From the NCBI GenBank assembly GCA_021209875.1, contig JAGYVD010000009.1:2852001-2916000 (forward strand): 64,000 nt of DNA. Direction: 5' to 3'. Numbering within the stretch: position 1 is the stretch's first letter; each line of letters begins with the position of its first letter. Shown piece by piece: positions 12,224-23,186 of this stretch. A model generated the notes under the pieces. The model had not been told where the DNA came from. It saw only the letters and a list, made by a program, of their open reading frames with translations, and did not search any database. Source of the stretch: Rosellinia necatrix. Taxonomy: Eukaryota > Ascomycota > Sordariomycetes > Xylariales > Xylariaceae. The position numbers were made by a program, and so were the translations under genes.

Positions 12224-13915
12224 TTATAGTTCACCCCAGACCTGACCCTCGCTAGCGTCAGCATCGGTTTTGGTCTTGCTCACTGAATCATTTTCGAGAT
12301 ATGGGTTTAATCGCTCGATGAGCTCCTCAACGGGGATATCGCCATCCTCCTCGGTCCACGCACCCTCGCTCTTGTGCTCGCGGGGCGGGATAAGGACCGA
12401 GTTCACGACGTGCACGACACCGTCTCGCGCGATGCCATCCTCGATGGCGACGTTCTGGTATCCGTTAATGCGGATGTTGATGAAGCCATACCAACGAGCG
12501 ATGTCGATCGACAGTCTCTTGTCGTCTAGCAGCGTTGGGAGGTCGATGTGGAAGTGACCGTTATGCTCGCCACCTTTGCCACCTTTCTTGCCCTCATTAT
12601 CCGGTGTGAGCGGCAGGAGGAAGTCCTCTGCGTGGCCCTTCACGCCGTAGAATGCGTCCGAGTATAGCGTTTGGTTGATGACAATATGGTACTTGAGCAG
12701 GGCACGCAGGTAGCCGAGACCCTTCTCCGTGTTGAACAGAAAGGCGTTGGCGGCGGGTCCGAGCCGACGGAATGCCAAGTTAGTAGGGGCGAAGATGGTG
12801 CGACCAGTCAGCTTGCTGTCGTGGTCATGCGTATGGTCCGCATCGTTACCTTTGCCGGGATCCTCATGGCCATGATGGGGTAGGAGCCCTGTCTTCTCTG
12901 CTGCCAGCTCAAGGGTGGAGAACTTGGATGGGAAGAGCGAGATGAGCCGTCTGGCCGGTGGCGGCGGCACCAGGATACTGTCTACACCATGAATAACACC
13001 ATTCTTGACGAACTGTCCAACGGTTTGTTAGTTATGTGCTTGCAAATTATACAGGGCAGAGCGTTCGTGAGAAACGGTAAGCATGGTACGAAACGAGGGA
13101 ATGCATACCAGGTTCGCTATGTTAACTTTGCTATAGAAGTTGATCCTGAGCCCGAAGATGCCAAGGCTGACTCTCAATCGCTGAGGCCGGCCGCCAAGCG
13201 CCTCGCTCTTGAGGGTAGTAGGAAGGGTATGTGAAGCCACGATGCGACCGGCGGGGTAATATCCCGGTAGAATATGATATTCGATAATCTTCTGGATAAA
13301 CTCCTTCGGTGGCTTCCCATGGTGTTCTGGGATTTTGTCAAAGGCCTTGTCAATGGGGATAAAGGCCGTGACGTTCGTGTCGGTGCTATTCAGTAGGTCG
13401 ACGATGTCGGGGAAGTCGTTGATGAGGGCAGCAAACTTGTGAGTGTAGTTCGAGGTTTGAATGGCCTGGTATACGGTCAGGTTTGTGGTGCCGTGGTGGT
13501 CCGGCCGGCCACGGTAGCCATTATCCGGCCTGCCGGGCTTGCCGGGGCCAAAGAAGTCGGCGGCGTCATCATTGTCGAGGAGCGAGTCGATGTTGTCAAC
13601 GTCGAGGACATTGTCGAGAAACCTGTGTGCGTTCTTGTTGACAAAGTCGACAGCCGCGTCGGGGGCTGACCGTAACGCATCCCACCAGTTTAGAATAGTC
13701 GCATCGACCGACGTCTCGACCTCGGCGTCATGCTGCTGAGCTGCCGGGCCCTGAGCTGCCGGGCTCTGAGCACGCCACCACCTGGTCGGGGCCTTCTCAG
13801 CCCCTTGGGCCGCTTTATCCTTCTCCAGGCTCAGCTGCCGAGCCGTCGCATCATCGGGGATGACAATGGCCGTGGCCAAGCCTGCCGCGAGGGGCAATAT
13901 GGTGGTATATCGCAT
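12224..13915 (-). CDS. Secreted fasciclin (FAS1) domain protein, two FAS1 repeats
   Basis: Two exons on the minus strand: 13109-13915 then 12224-13012, separated by a 96-bp intron (GTATGC donor, CATAACTAAC branch, TTGGACAG acceptor, phase 0). The product is 531 residues. It starts with a signal peptide, MRYTTILPLAAGLATAIVIP. The first FAS1 unit begins near NLTVYQAIQTSNYTHKFAAL, continues through TNVTAFIPIDKAFDKIPEHH and YHILPGYYPAG, and its closing strand VIHGVDSILVPP spans the intron. The second unit starts near LISLFPSKFSTLELAAEKTG, has the TIFAPTNLAFRRLGP box, an insert rich in His, Gly and Lys, and ends VVHVVNSVLIPP. Both H2-like boxes and the closing motifs are present, so both domains look intact. 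The family mediates surface or extracellular adhesion. No C-terminal GPI signal is visible, so it may be fully secreted. Confidence 0.9.
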
Positions 13916-15503
13916 TGTGCCCTTTCAATGTCGAGTAAGGAGCAATGGTGAGTAATGGTGAGTCTGTTCTACAGTTCTCCCCGGTCGTTCTCCTCCGGTG
14001 CAATGGACAACGATGACACCTGCAACGATGATACCTATAACGATGATACCTGCAACGATGATACTTGCAACTGTGATACCTGCAACTGTGATACCTGCAA
14101 CTGTGATACCTACAACGATGATGATGATGCCTACTCCAGACTTACTCGAAAGCAGGAGGTTGGGGGGGAGAGAAGAGGCAATGCAGCCTATCTAGGTCTT
14201 GGAGGGGGCTACTATTCGTTATGACCTTCAAATGTAAGATCCCTTTGAACGCGTAACCAGCCCCTCTTCTGGCGAGCTCGAGCTGAATCCTCAATGGGCT
14301 GACGTTGCGTCACCACACGAAGAGAACCATAGGCACGGAAGCTGAGGCATACGCAAGCCTGTGAGTCCCAATCCAGTCTAGAGCAGAAGTCATGATTGGG
14401 ATAGGACAATCGGATAGGATAATTGGATAGGACGGTCGGGACCAAGCGGGAAAGACGTCCCGACCGCTTTGGACCTGGTACCTACTTCTAGTGTAGTTGT
14501 CTATGACACTTTCGAAACACAGAGGTGCACTTAGAGTACAAGCGGAGAAGGAGCAGGAGGAGGTTGGTCACGTCATGATTCACCTTTAGATAAGCACCAA
14601 GACATACCTAGGTAATGAACACCCATTAAACACCTGCAAAGGTACCTAGGTAGGTAGGTACATGTATCTTTTTATGGGGACCATCGGCGCTAGGGACCCC
14701 CGTGCCGAGTGATACCACAGTACTACCATACTGTACCATGGACACGGTATCAGTTAGTGAGACTCTGCCGACCGAAGTCTACCTAGGTAAGTAAGTCTTA
14801 TGATAGCTATCTTTCTGTATAGACGCATAGAGTAGTGCGCCGAGGATACAACGGAACTTTTATACGTGGGATGGTGAACACAGAAGCATGCCTTCCCACG
14901 ATCGCCAAGTAAATCACATCCAGCAGTAGGAGAGCACTGACATTGAGGTCAAGTATGGACGGCGGACGACACGACTAGCCTCATTCCATTCCATGGGCAC
15001 CTCTCGAGTACCGTTTGATTCTGCATGAGGCCAGGCGCCGACGGCCTACACAATTGTTGTATTACCATTGGTTTGTAATATACATACCAGTCTAGATTAG
15101 AAGTTCAAGCAGGCGGTTTTACATAAAACTACGCTTCCGTAAAGGATGTCTATGGATAGATTGAATCGGGTGCTTAGGCACAGTTACCCAAAGACGCCAC
15201 ACACATTCTCCATGGATACTATGGTTTCGCCCCTACGCTGGATGCTCGCCTAGTTGGGAGTGTTCGTGTTCTACAGGATCGCCATTGGAGACAGAATTCA
15301 GCATCAAGGTTACTACTGATGCGGCGGGAAATTCTACTATGCTAATAGAGCAGGGAGCGTCTCGTTCTTTTCTCTGATGAGGTTCTTCGATCCCGATAAG
15401 CCTAAAGCCCCAAATTGAGTGGCTTTATTTGTGTTTAGCATTTAGGTGATGAGAAACAGAGCGGCTATGTCATGATAGACATAAATTATGCCCAATAACC
15501 GGG
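13916..15503. other. Intergenic region with 15-bp minisatellite and TACCTA-rich DNA
   Basis: This is the upstream region of the FAS1 gene and the 3' side of the next minus-strand gene. It contains a 15-bp minisatellite (14008-14126) and clusters of CCTAGGTAGGTAGGTAC words at 14605-14660 and 14775-14795. No gene is supported. Short frames such as 14212-14445 have no recognisable features. Confidence 0.5.
14008..14126. repeat. 15-bp minisatellite (CAACGATGATACCTG)
   Basis: About eight head-to-tail units of 15 bp with two main variants, CAACGATGATACCTG and CAACTGTGATACCTG. It sits roughly 90-210 bp upstream of the FAS1 start codon, in its presumed promoter. Because the unit is a multiple of three it also stays open in several frames, but no flanking coding sequence supports a gene. 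Confidence 0.9.
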
Positions 15504-16618
15504 CTACAGCGCCCAGTAGACCCGAACTTGGACCTTTTGGACATGGTTTGCCCATCCAATGAATCTGGAACGCCCCCATACAGTCAACATATCCCCAACC
15601 TTGAGGTTTCTAAGGAAACTACCATCACCGGTAGCGGATCCGCGACCATTCGCTTCTAGCTCCATGCCTGCGCTAGACTCGGGGTCGATGTTGTCGGTCC
15701 ATGACCACTCGATGTGGTGGTGCTGCCAATCCTTTTCCGCAACTCGGTTACACTGTATCTTGTGATCCTTTGTTGGGTGAAGACAATGATCGTAGTCAGG
15801 TAAGTCCCCGTTCAATGGTGGCCATATCGGGCGTATGGCAGATGTCATTGGCGTCTTCTTAGAACCACAAGGGGTTTCGGGTCCGGTATTTTCCGTGCAG
15901 TCAACGGAGCCTGGTAAGGGAGTAAGCACGTGGCGTTGTATGATGGCTATTATATATGACCTGTCTTACGCGCATGCCCTTTATCAAACCGATCGATCCC
16001 CGCGTCAAACCACGTCCAGGAGGAGCGGAAGGTATGATAGGTGCTATAATCGTCGCTCCGGCCTTGATCTCGACTGACGATGTCAAATGTAATCTTGCGA
16101 AAAGGATGTTCTAGAGTTGAGGGTGGCCCTTCAACAAAGCGTTCGAGTTCTTCGCGCGGATACTCCTCGCTCAGTTGATATGCAGGGGCTGCTGCCTGCC
16201 AACCATCATGGTCCGTCGTATGCCACATGGTGAGGCCCAGGGGCTCGGTGCGAAGCTAAAAATCGAGTGTAAGTGGGAGTAGTGCCGCGGCCTCGTCCAT
16301 TCCCCCAGAACTGACAAGAAATTGATTTTCGCGATCCCGCCCGCTATAGATTATCAACTCCCTCATATCTGTCGTTGAGTAGTCGATACTCGTCACCGAG
16401 CAAGCCCAGTATTCAGCAAAGTCCATGACAATATCGACGATTTCGGGCGGGAATTTAGTGGCTTCGCCTATAACATGCCGGGCCTCAGCACATTGCTTTG
16501 GTGTGGGATCATGGGAGTTCTTTGACTCTGGAGGCGGGGGTTGCGAAGTAGGAACCCGCGGGTTTACTAGGGGCACTCTTCGGGAGGGCATTCCCGTTCT
16601 TCCACCGCGGTTGATCAT
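15504..16618 (-). CDS. Fungal protein of unknown function, F-box-like N-terminus
   Basis: Three exons on the minus strand: 16316-16618, 15970-16255 and 15504-15910, with introns of 60 and 59 bp (donors GTCAGT and GTAAGA). All junctions keep frame and the product is 331 residues. After a proline-rich start it has KFPPEIVDIVMDFAEYW, which resembles the helical core of short fungal F-box-like modules. It then has TEPLGLTMWHTTDHDGWQ, a central ITFDIVSRDQG...YSTYHTFRSSWTWFD stretch, a cysteine-containing region, and a C-terminal beta-rich tail (VGDMLTVWGRSRFIGWANHV...VQVRVYWAL). I believe this belongs to a large lineage-expanded Pezizomycotina family without known function. An F-box role is inference only. 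The first donor is GTC rather than the commoner GTA/GTG. Confidence 0.75.
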
Positions 16619-17393
16619 GTTTGGAGATTCACGGGGGCTTGTCTAGAGCTGGAAATGATAAATAATAGGTTGAGGTGGATAACTGTAATTCTAGCGGCCT
16701 TAAAACGGCTTGTATCTCTCAAGGCAAGGGAATTTGGTTACGAAGAGATGGATAGAAATGTAACGTCAAGTTAGGCAGTGGTGGGGGCGTTAGTTACCTA
16801 TTGTTGTGCCAGGGCAATGATGATAGCTCGATGGTGAGTGCCTTTTTTAGTCGTTTCCTGTTCTGTTTTTCTAAACAAGGGCAGTTTGTATCTTGGCCGA
16901 CCCTACAGTCTTGGAGGATGACGACAAGCACCCTGATCGTCCCTGCCTACTCACTAGATGGGCATGTTTGTGGATGTGACATCATACAAACCAAAGTACC
17001 AAAGCACCAAAGCACCAAAGCACAGATGTGGCGGCAACGTCCAATCCAGGTACAGAAAGAGCAGGTACTCTGTGACATGCACATGCATGTATGTGGGTGT
17101 TCTCTTGGTAATCTCAATAAATCCATAACTACTTTAACTTAATGCATGCTTAGGTAATCAATAACCAATGAACCTGATAGGGTAATAGCCACGATAAGAG
17201 AATACCTACCCACATGCGGGAATCTCCGACTAGAACTCTCCGATTAGAACTCCGATTTAGGTGCTCGTTCGATGGAGAGCTTCCCGAAGCTTTCCTTGCT
17301 GACCAATCCAAGCAATGACAACCGGAGCCACCATAATGAATCGCAGTCCATCCTGGGCGCTTTTAATCTATCCGGTTTAGAACCAAGCCCACC
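16619..17393. promoter_or_regulatory. Divergent intergenic region upstream of serine O-acetyltransferase
   Basis: The spacer separates the start codons of the minus-strand gene at 16618 and the plus-strand gene at 17394, so it should hold both promoters. A short CACCAAAG repeat lies near 16990-17022. The start codon at 17394 has a good context, CCACCATG. No further gene is supported. Confidence 0.45.
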
Positions 17394-18977
17394 ATGATCA
17401 CTCAAAGATATGGCGTCGTGGCCCTTCGACGGGCTGCAGCAGCTCGGCGACTGGTGACGCCTGAAATTGGCGTCCCTCGTCCTTCCGCCGGCCAGCTCCC
17501 ACCAGCGGGACAGTCCGGTCATGCCAGCATTGGCCATGGAGCGCGGCTACTCCATGCGCAACCCCCTAGGCGGTCGACTGCCAGCCAAGGCGAGGCCTCG
17601 AATCCTGCTATGGCATTCCCATGCCTTGACGCGCTTGAGACGAGATCCGCCACTCTGGAGGCGAGGTCGTTATCGAGTGGTCCCGAGCCGACTTACACGG
17701 TCGGCGCCACCGAGACATTTCACTGTGTAGGCCCCTTTCTGCTTGACTGGGGCGGCGTCTTGCCTGAGTTCGATATAGCCTACGAGACTTGGGGTCGGAT
17801 GAACGCCGACAAGTCAAATGTCATCCTTCTGCACACCGGTCTGTCTGCTTCCTCTCACGCACATTCAACCGAGAGCAACCCGCAGCCTGGCTGGTGGGAA
17901 AAGTTCATCGGCCCTGGTGGCTGCTTGGACACTGATAAATACTTCGTCATTTGCACTAACGTTGTTGGCGGTTGCTTTGGATCGACGGGCCCGAGTAGCG
18001 TTGACCCTGCAGATGGTCAGAGATATGCTACTCGCTTTCCTATTCTAACTATGGAGGATATGGTCAGGGCCCAGTTCAAGCTGCTTGAACATCTGGGTGT
18101 TGAGAAGCTGTATGCAAGCGTGGGATCGAGCATGGGAGGCATGCAGTCCTTGGCAGTGGGTGCTTTGTTTCCTTCCAAGGTTGGCCGTATCATTTCCATC
18201 AGTGGCTGTGCGAGGAGCCACCCCTATAGCATCGCAATGCGTCACACCCAACGACAAGTCCTGATGATGGACCCTAACTGGAACCGCGGATTCTATTATG
18301 GAAGGGTCCCGCCACATGCTGGGATGAAGCTCGCCAGGGAGATTGCCACGGTCACATACAGGTCTGGTCCGGAATGGGAACAACGGTTCAGTCGGAGACG
18401 GGCTGACCCTGCCAAGCCCCCAGCCTTGTGTCCTGACTTCCTCATCGAGACGTACTTGGATCACGCCGGCGAAAAGTTTTGTTTAACATATGACCCCAAC
18501 AGCCTTCTATACGTCAGTAAGGCTATGGATTTATTCGACCTCGGACGTACAAATCAAGGCGCTGCTGCCAGGAGAAGAGCAGAGCGTGAAGAGATGATCC
18601 AGTCCGGTTCTCAATCTACAGTAGACAATTTGTCGTGCAGTTTGACTTTGCCAAATGCGCCCTATGCTGAGCAGGCAGATCCAGAGCCACAGATGGATGA
18701 GTCAGTCACCTCGCTTTCAGCCGACTCTCGGCCACCAGAGGATCTCATTGCCGGGCTGACTCCACTGAGAGACATCCCGACCCTAGTGATGGGTGTTGCG
18801 AGTGACATCCTCTTCCCTGCTTGGCAACAGCGCGAGGTTGCTAATGCACTTCGGCTTGCTGGGAATAGGAACGTTAGCCACGTGGAGTTGAGCGAGCAGC
18901 AGAGCATGTTTGGGCATGATACTTTCCTGCTTGATCTCAAGAACGTTGGGGGAAACGTCAAGAACTTCCTTGGGTGA
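17394..18977 (+). CDS. cysA: Serine O-acetyltransferase (MetX/CysA-type alpha/beta hydrolase), probably mitochondrial
   Basis: This is an intronless gene of 527 residues. Residues 1-95 form a basic leader poor in acidic residues ([20 protein letters not shown]), consistent with mitochondrial import. The enzyme core begins near [20 protein letters not shown] and has the homoserine/serine acetyltransferase hallmarks: [12 protein letters not shown], the nucleophile elbow GSSMGGMQ (Ser246), ASDILFP (Asp471) and FGHDTFLLD (His508), together a complete catalytic triad. Before the Asp there is a long linker (about residues 390-455) of low complexity, typical of the fungal enzymes. The family acetylates serine or homoserine with acetyl-CoA. 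The mitochondrial leader and overall pattern match fungal CysA/Cys2, which feeds O-acetylserine to cysteine synthesis, better than Met2. Substrate choice is inferred rather than read from the sequence. Confidence 0.9.
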   Translation: MITQRYGVVALRRAAAARRLVTPEIGVPRPSAGQLPPAGQSGHASIGHGARLLHAQPPRRSTASQGEASNPAMAFPCLDALETRSATLEARSLSSGPEPTYTVGATETFHCVGPFLLDWGGVLPEFDIAYETWGRMNADKSNVILLHTGLSASSHAHSTESNPQPGWWEKFIGPGGCLDTDKYFVICTNVVGGCFGSTGPSSVDPADGQRYATRFPILTMEDMVRAQFKLLEHLGVEKLYASVGSSMGGMQSLAVGALFPSKVGRIISISGCARSHPYSIAMRHTQRQVLMMDPNWNRGFYYGRVPPHAGMKLAREIATVTYRSGPEWEQRFSRRRADPAKPPALCPDFLIETYLDHAGEKFCLTYDPNSLLYVSKAMDLFDLGRTNQGAAARRRAEREEMIQSGSQSTVDNLSCSLTLPNAPYAEQADPEPQMDESVTSLSADSRPPEDLIAGLTPLRDIPTLVMGVASDILFPAWQQREVANALRLAGNRNVSHVELSEQQSMFGHDTFLLDLKNVGGNVKNFLG

Positions 18978-20672
18978 TGCCTAAAACCGGCTGACAAGAG
19001 TGGTGTTATGTTGCTGAAGTGAAGAAACGCAATTGTAACCCACAGGAACCCTACCTGGGTAGCTTGCACCTGAGTGGTTTGCTGAGTGGCTGCGAAAACT
19101 TCAATGATTGCGGATTGTCAAAACCAAGTGGCTAGGGTACAAACCTTCCACATACAGTGCTACTCGTGTATATAAAGGGTCCATTAAGCCCCAGCTGTAT
19201 CTATCCTGGACTTCTAGATAATTAACGGAGTTACCATATATCTACTTTGACGTGAATTACTAGTACAATCTGACCCCAGCTGTAGGGGGGTTGGCATACT
19301 TCAGACCAAGCTTCGTGGAGTGTATCAACACTTAAAAAAGCCTTGCTTACATGTAATGTTACAACTTTGAAAGACGATGAAAATTCCCTATAGGTGATAT
19401 AAATTATGTCCACCTCTTTCAGTATGAACTACCTAGTCACGGGTATGTGTTTCTGTACTTCTCAAGGGCAACTAGCGTTAATAACAGACCGCAGAGGTAT
19501 GCAGAGGTACCTAGGTAGTTGCCTCTTGAATACAGCGCACCTCCTATTTCTCCCGGCGCGCCGACCCCATCCCATGATTTACAATATCTTAGGTACTTGC
19601 CATAATCCCTAACCCTCGGTCGCTACCAAGTACCTGCCTTTAGCTAACCTAACCCCCTTTAGTTGACCTACCAACCTTTATTCAATGTACCTACATTCAC
19701 TCAGCACCTTGAGTACCTTGGGTAGGCACCCAAGGTACTTATGTACCGAGCCGCTACGAGATACCGATCATAAAGACATTGTACTTGATTAATGGTGACT
19801 AAACCTAAACCGGTTGCTATTAGAAGCACCTTGAGTGTCTCTTCCTGTATATTGGGAACCTTTATCGTGCTTATTGTCATTACCTACTTAGTTACTTGCT
19901 GGAGATGTCCCTGTTTTGGGATAAAGCGTTGAGGTAATACTGTTACCCTGTCTACACGTTTTAGCGGTAAATAAACATCGCGTTGAATATTTAGTGTAAT
20001 ACACGACTGCGACTGCCTTCTTTTAGGCGTAACATATCTACCTGTTCGATTTGTACATTCTTCCTATCCTAAGATTGTTGTACTGAACCTGGGGCATGAG
20101 GCTAGTCTACATGCTAGTATCTCTATTCACAGAGTTATGACGCAGATAAAATGGGTACCTTCCTCAATTATAGGTAGGTAATATCAGACTTGAGCTTGAG
20201 AGTAGCTACAGAAACACGCCACTTAAGTGCCCAAGCCCTTTTCAAGTACCGAAGTAACTGGGCAAGCACCTAGGTAGCTATGCAAGAATACTTGGAACTA
20301 ACTGCTCTTGCCTACAGTGTCGCCCATAGACCCCTCCGTTAATGTTCCTTACACTTATAACGCCCACCAACCTGGAACTACGTCCTTCCTACCTTGGGTT
20401 CTACCTTTAGTTCTACTCTTCATCTCTATACATTTCTACCAGCCACTTCCTAACTAGGGTTGAGGTTCCAACCTTTCACTTTCTTTTCCAATTCCCCCAC
20501 CCTCCACTTCCCCTGCCCTTCACGTCACGTCTCTGGCATAATTATTACTGCTCAAGACCACCCTATATTCTGTACGTTCTTCACTAATCGACCATACGTC
20601 GACTTTGCATGACCCCGTAAGCAGTCCCTGCTTCTTCAAATCATTGTGGTTTTTACTAATACTAATTATTGA
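18978..20672. other. Gene-poor TA-rich spacer, dense in TACCTA/TAGGTA
   Basis: No gene is supported. From about 19500 to 20430 the sequence is dense in ACCTAGGTAG, GTACCTAC and CCTTGGGTAGGCACC-type words. It forms the left boundary of the island carrying the SRA-domain gene. Pyrimidine-rich DNA (about 20455-20520) near the right end could be the promoter of that gene. Confidence 0.45.
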
Positions 20673-20759
20673 TTAACTAAGGATTCCTTTGGTGCCCCTA
20701 TATATCAACAATTAGCAACTGCCCAACATACAACCGCCGAGCTTGAGGCTGTTATCAAG

Positions 20760-21890
20760 ATGAAAATGGAAACCTCAGAGTATGAATTTGGGTTCGATCC
20801 TGCCGAGTATACCCTCTTTCCAGAGCTGGACATATCTGAGAGTGAACCTGAGCCCGAACCCGCTGAGGATATCGTCCTTGCGGAACAAGATGTATCAGAA
20901 AGTGAGCCTGAACCTGCCGACGGTGTCTTCTTTGCAGAGCAATATATATCCGAAAATGAATCCGAGCCCGAATCGGAGCCTGAACCCGCCAACGATGTCG
21001 TCTTTGCAGAGCAATATATATCTGAAAGCGAATCCGAGCTCGAATCGGAGCCTGAACCCGCCAACGATGTCGTCTTTGCAGAGCAATATATATCTGAAAG
21101 TGAATCCGAGCCCGAATCTGAGCCGCAATCCGAGCCCGAATCTGAGCCCGAACCTGCCGCCATGGGAACCAACGCACCCGCTGTTGGCGAAGTTGAGGCC
21201 CAGGCTGACGAACTGCTCGCCGTTGACCAAGCTCAGTCCTCAGTCCCATCTGACCAGTTCCCCTTCTTCGGCCAGGTCGGATTCATGTACGGCATTCTAG
21301 CTATTTCAGTTGGCAACCGAACGGATTATCGCCTCCGCCCTGATGTCCTCCGCCGGCCGTGTAAAGTATACGGCCACAACGGCCTCGCTCCAGGATCCTG
21401 GTGGCCTTACCAGATCAACCTGATTGTCTGGGGTGTGCACGGAGCCCGCATGGCCGGTATCGCTGGCGACGTGACAACAGGGGCGTGGTCAATCGTTGTC
21501 TCCGATGCCTACCACGACCTCGACACTGATGACGGCGAGACGCTCTTTTATTCGGGGTCTAACAGCCATGGCAACACCAATCCCCTCCAACCCCCGCCGG
21601 CCAGTCGAGGCACCCAGACCCTGTTCGCCTCTCTCCGATCCGGATATCCTGTCCGCGTCATTCGGTCTGGGGGAGCGTCAAACAAGCGCAAGAAGAACCC
21701 ATTCCTCCCGTCGTGCGGCCTGCGTTACGACGGCCTTTACCGTGTTACGGATCGCTATCTGCGCCTCAACCGAAAGGGTGGTCTCTATGACCAGTTTGAG
21801 TTGGAGCGTCTCCCGGGTCAGACCCCCCTTGAAGAATTGCAGCGGATATCCCCAACTGAGGAGGAAAAGGCTTTCCGTGACCGCAAATAA
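20760..21890 (+). CDS. SRA-YDG domain protein with acidic tandem-repeat N-terminus
   Basis: From the ATG at 20760 the frame gives 376 residues. Residues about 20-137 are built from Ser/Glu/Pro repeats with a 24-residue unit of the form FAEQYISESESEPESEPEPA. Residues about 165-350 form an SRA-YDG (SAD_SRA, PF02182) domain: WGVHGARMAGIAGD, GAWSIVVSDAYHDLD, GETLFYSGSNSHGNTNP, TQTLFASLRSGYPVRVIRSG, CGLRYDGLYRVTD and YDQFELERLPGQTPL. SRA domains read 5-methyl- or hydroxymethylcytosine in DNA, as in UHRF1 and plant SUVH proteins. No SET, RING or nuclease domain follows. The frame stays open upstream to 20673 (AELEAVIK precedes the ATG) behind a possible acceptor ending at 20681, so an unrecognised first exon is likely. 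A reader role at methylated DNA is inference. Confidence 0.85.
   Translation: MKMETSEYEFGFDPAEYTLFPELDISESEPEPEPAEDIVLAEQDVSESEPEPADGVFFAEQYISENESEPESEPEPANDVVFAEQYISESESELESEPEPANDVVFAEQYISESESEPESEPQSEPESEPEPAAMGTNAPAVGEVEAQADELLAVDQAQSSVPSDQFPFFGQVGFMYGILAISVGNRTDYRLRPDVLRRPCKVYGHNGLAPGSWWPYQINLIVWGVHGARMAGIAGDVTTGAWSIVVSDAYHDLDTDDGETLFYSGSNSHGNTNPLQPPPASRGTQTLFASLRSGYPVRVIRSGGASNKRKKNPFLPSCGLRYDGLYRVTDRYLRLNRKGGLYDQFELERLPGQTPLEELQRISPTEEEKAFRDRK
20919..21158 (+). repeat. 72-bp coding minisatellite in the SRA protein
   Basis: There are two near-identical 72-bp units (20919-20990 and 20991-21062) and a third, extended unit (from 21063 to about 21158). Shorter, diverged units lie upstream (about 20805-20918). 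The unit encodes 24 residues and keeps frame, so copy-number change would lengthen or shorten the acidic arm without breaking the SRA domain. Confidence 0.9.
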
Positions 21891-23186
21891 GCCAACAAGA
21901 ATGGATAGCCGTGATGTCTGTAGGGAATGTCGGGCTATATATATGCTTAAAGACAATGAATGAGCATGATGACTGGGAAGATTGTCAGGACCGATCACAA
22001 TTGGGAGGGGAAGCCTTGAGAGCAGGACACATGTTTGTTAGAGTATACCCAGGGGCTGTTTTAACTAGACTCCGTTTTGTTGTGCATGCAGGAAGCTCCG
22101 CTCCTTGCTGATGTAGCTGGCTCTGCAGTTCTGAAGCCATGGACACTATACCCACAATGCTTCACGCTGGGTTTAATTATTGAGAATTCACAAATGAGCT
22201 AATCTTCAAATAATGTTCTGCACGGTGATTAGTGATAGCCGGCTGCTAGGGCATTCCCCGTGATTTTGTGATCTCAGCAGCTACCCTGACTTTGCTTTCA
22301 AACCTTTGTCCCATGATTTTGGGGACACCGAAAGATGAAAAAAAGCCCATCTTGAGGATGTAACAAAGTATAAACCTAATTCAGGGCACAGTTGACCAAT
22401 CCATGTACTAATTCCAAGGCACATGTTTTGTGTTATACTTAGCGGTAACCTGCTGTTATGTCATCTGTAAAACGTAAGAATTAATGCGTTTGCTGAGATG
22501 TGCAAATAATATTACTTGAGAGATAGTTGCAGACGCTGCCTTTTAGTACGTCATATCACACTGTTTAATCCCAACCCTCTGAATCCTAGTGTTAAGGCAA
22601 GATATTTACTCAAGTAGATTCCCGTAGGCGACGAGGAATTAAAAGAATAAAAATAAAAAGAAGAAGCTGCATTAGTTAGACGTTGGATTCCTCGAGAAAT
22701 ATCCCGCTAAATCCGGGATCACAGCACTCGGTGATCAAGGTCCCTAACTCCATTGACCACAGATACGCGTATTCCCACCATGTGGATCGAGTCAGGTATC
22801 AGACCCCAGAAAGGATGGTATTGGCGACAGGTTGGCTGCATATTCTTGACCACTAATAACCCGATTCTGTCGTCGAATGAGGCCATATCGGGCAGGCCAA
22901 CTGGAGACCACATACTCTGGACGCCCTGACGCACTCTGAAAATAGGTTCCTGTCGACTAAACTGAGATCACATTTCCAGATCTCTGATCAGCTAGTCATA
23001 TTAGAGCATGGAATAGTTACCAACTAACATATGGTTCATACATCACATAGAAATGGCGTCAACGATCGACTACATAAAGCTCGAATTGCCCCAGCTATCA
23101 TCCAGCCTAGAACCGACTCTCTCAACCAATCAAAACAGACAACACCTCATATAACAACACCTTCCTCAATAAATCCATAGTATACA
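21891..23186. other. Gene-poor AT-rich spacer right of the SRA gene
   Basis: The sequence is AT-rich with no supported gene. A minus-strand frame (22719-22934) has a protein-like composition but no recognisable family, upstream start or partner exon. It may be a remnant. The last 100 bp is the leader of the SDR pseudogene (ACAACACC... just before 23187). Confidence 0.45.

Noticed and set aside
14008..14126. Possible CRISPR-like array
   Set aside because: Units are contiguous with no unique spacers; it is an ordinary minisatellite in a eukaryotic genome.
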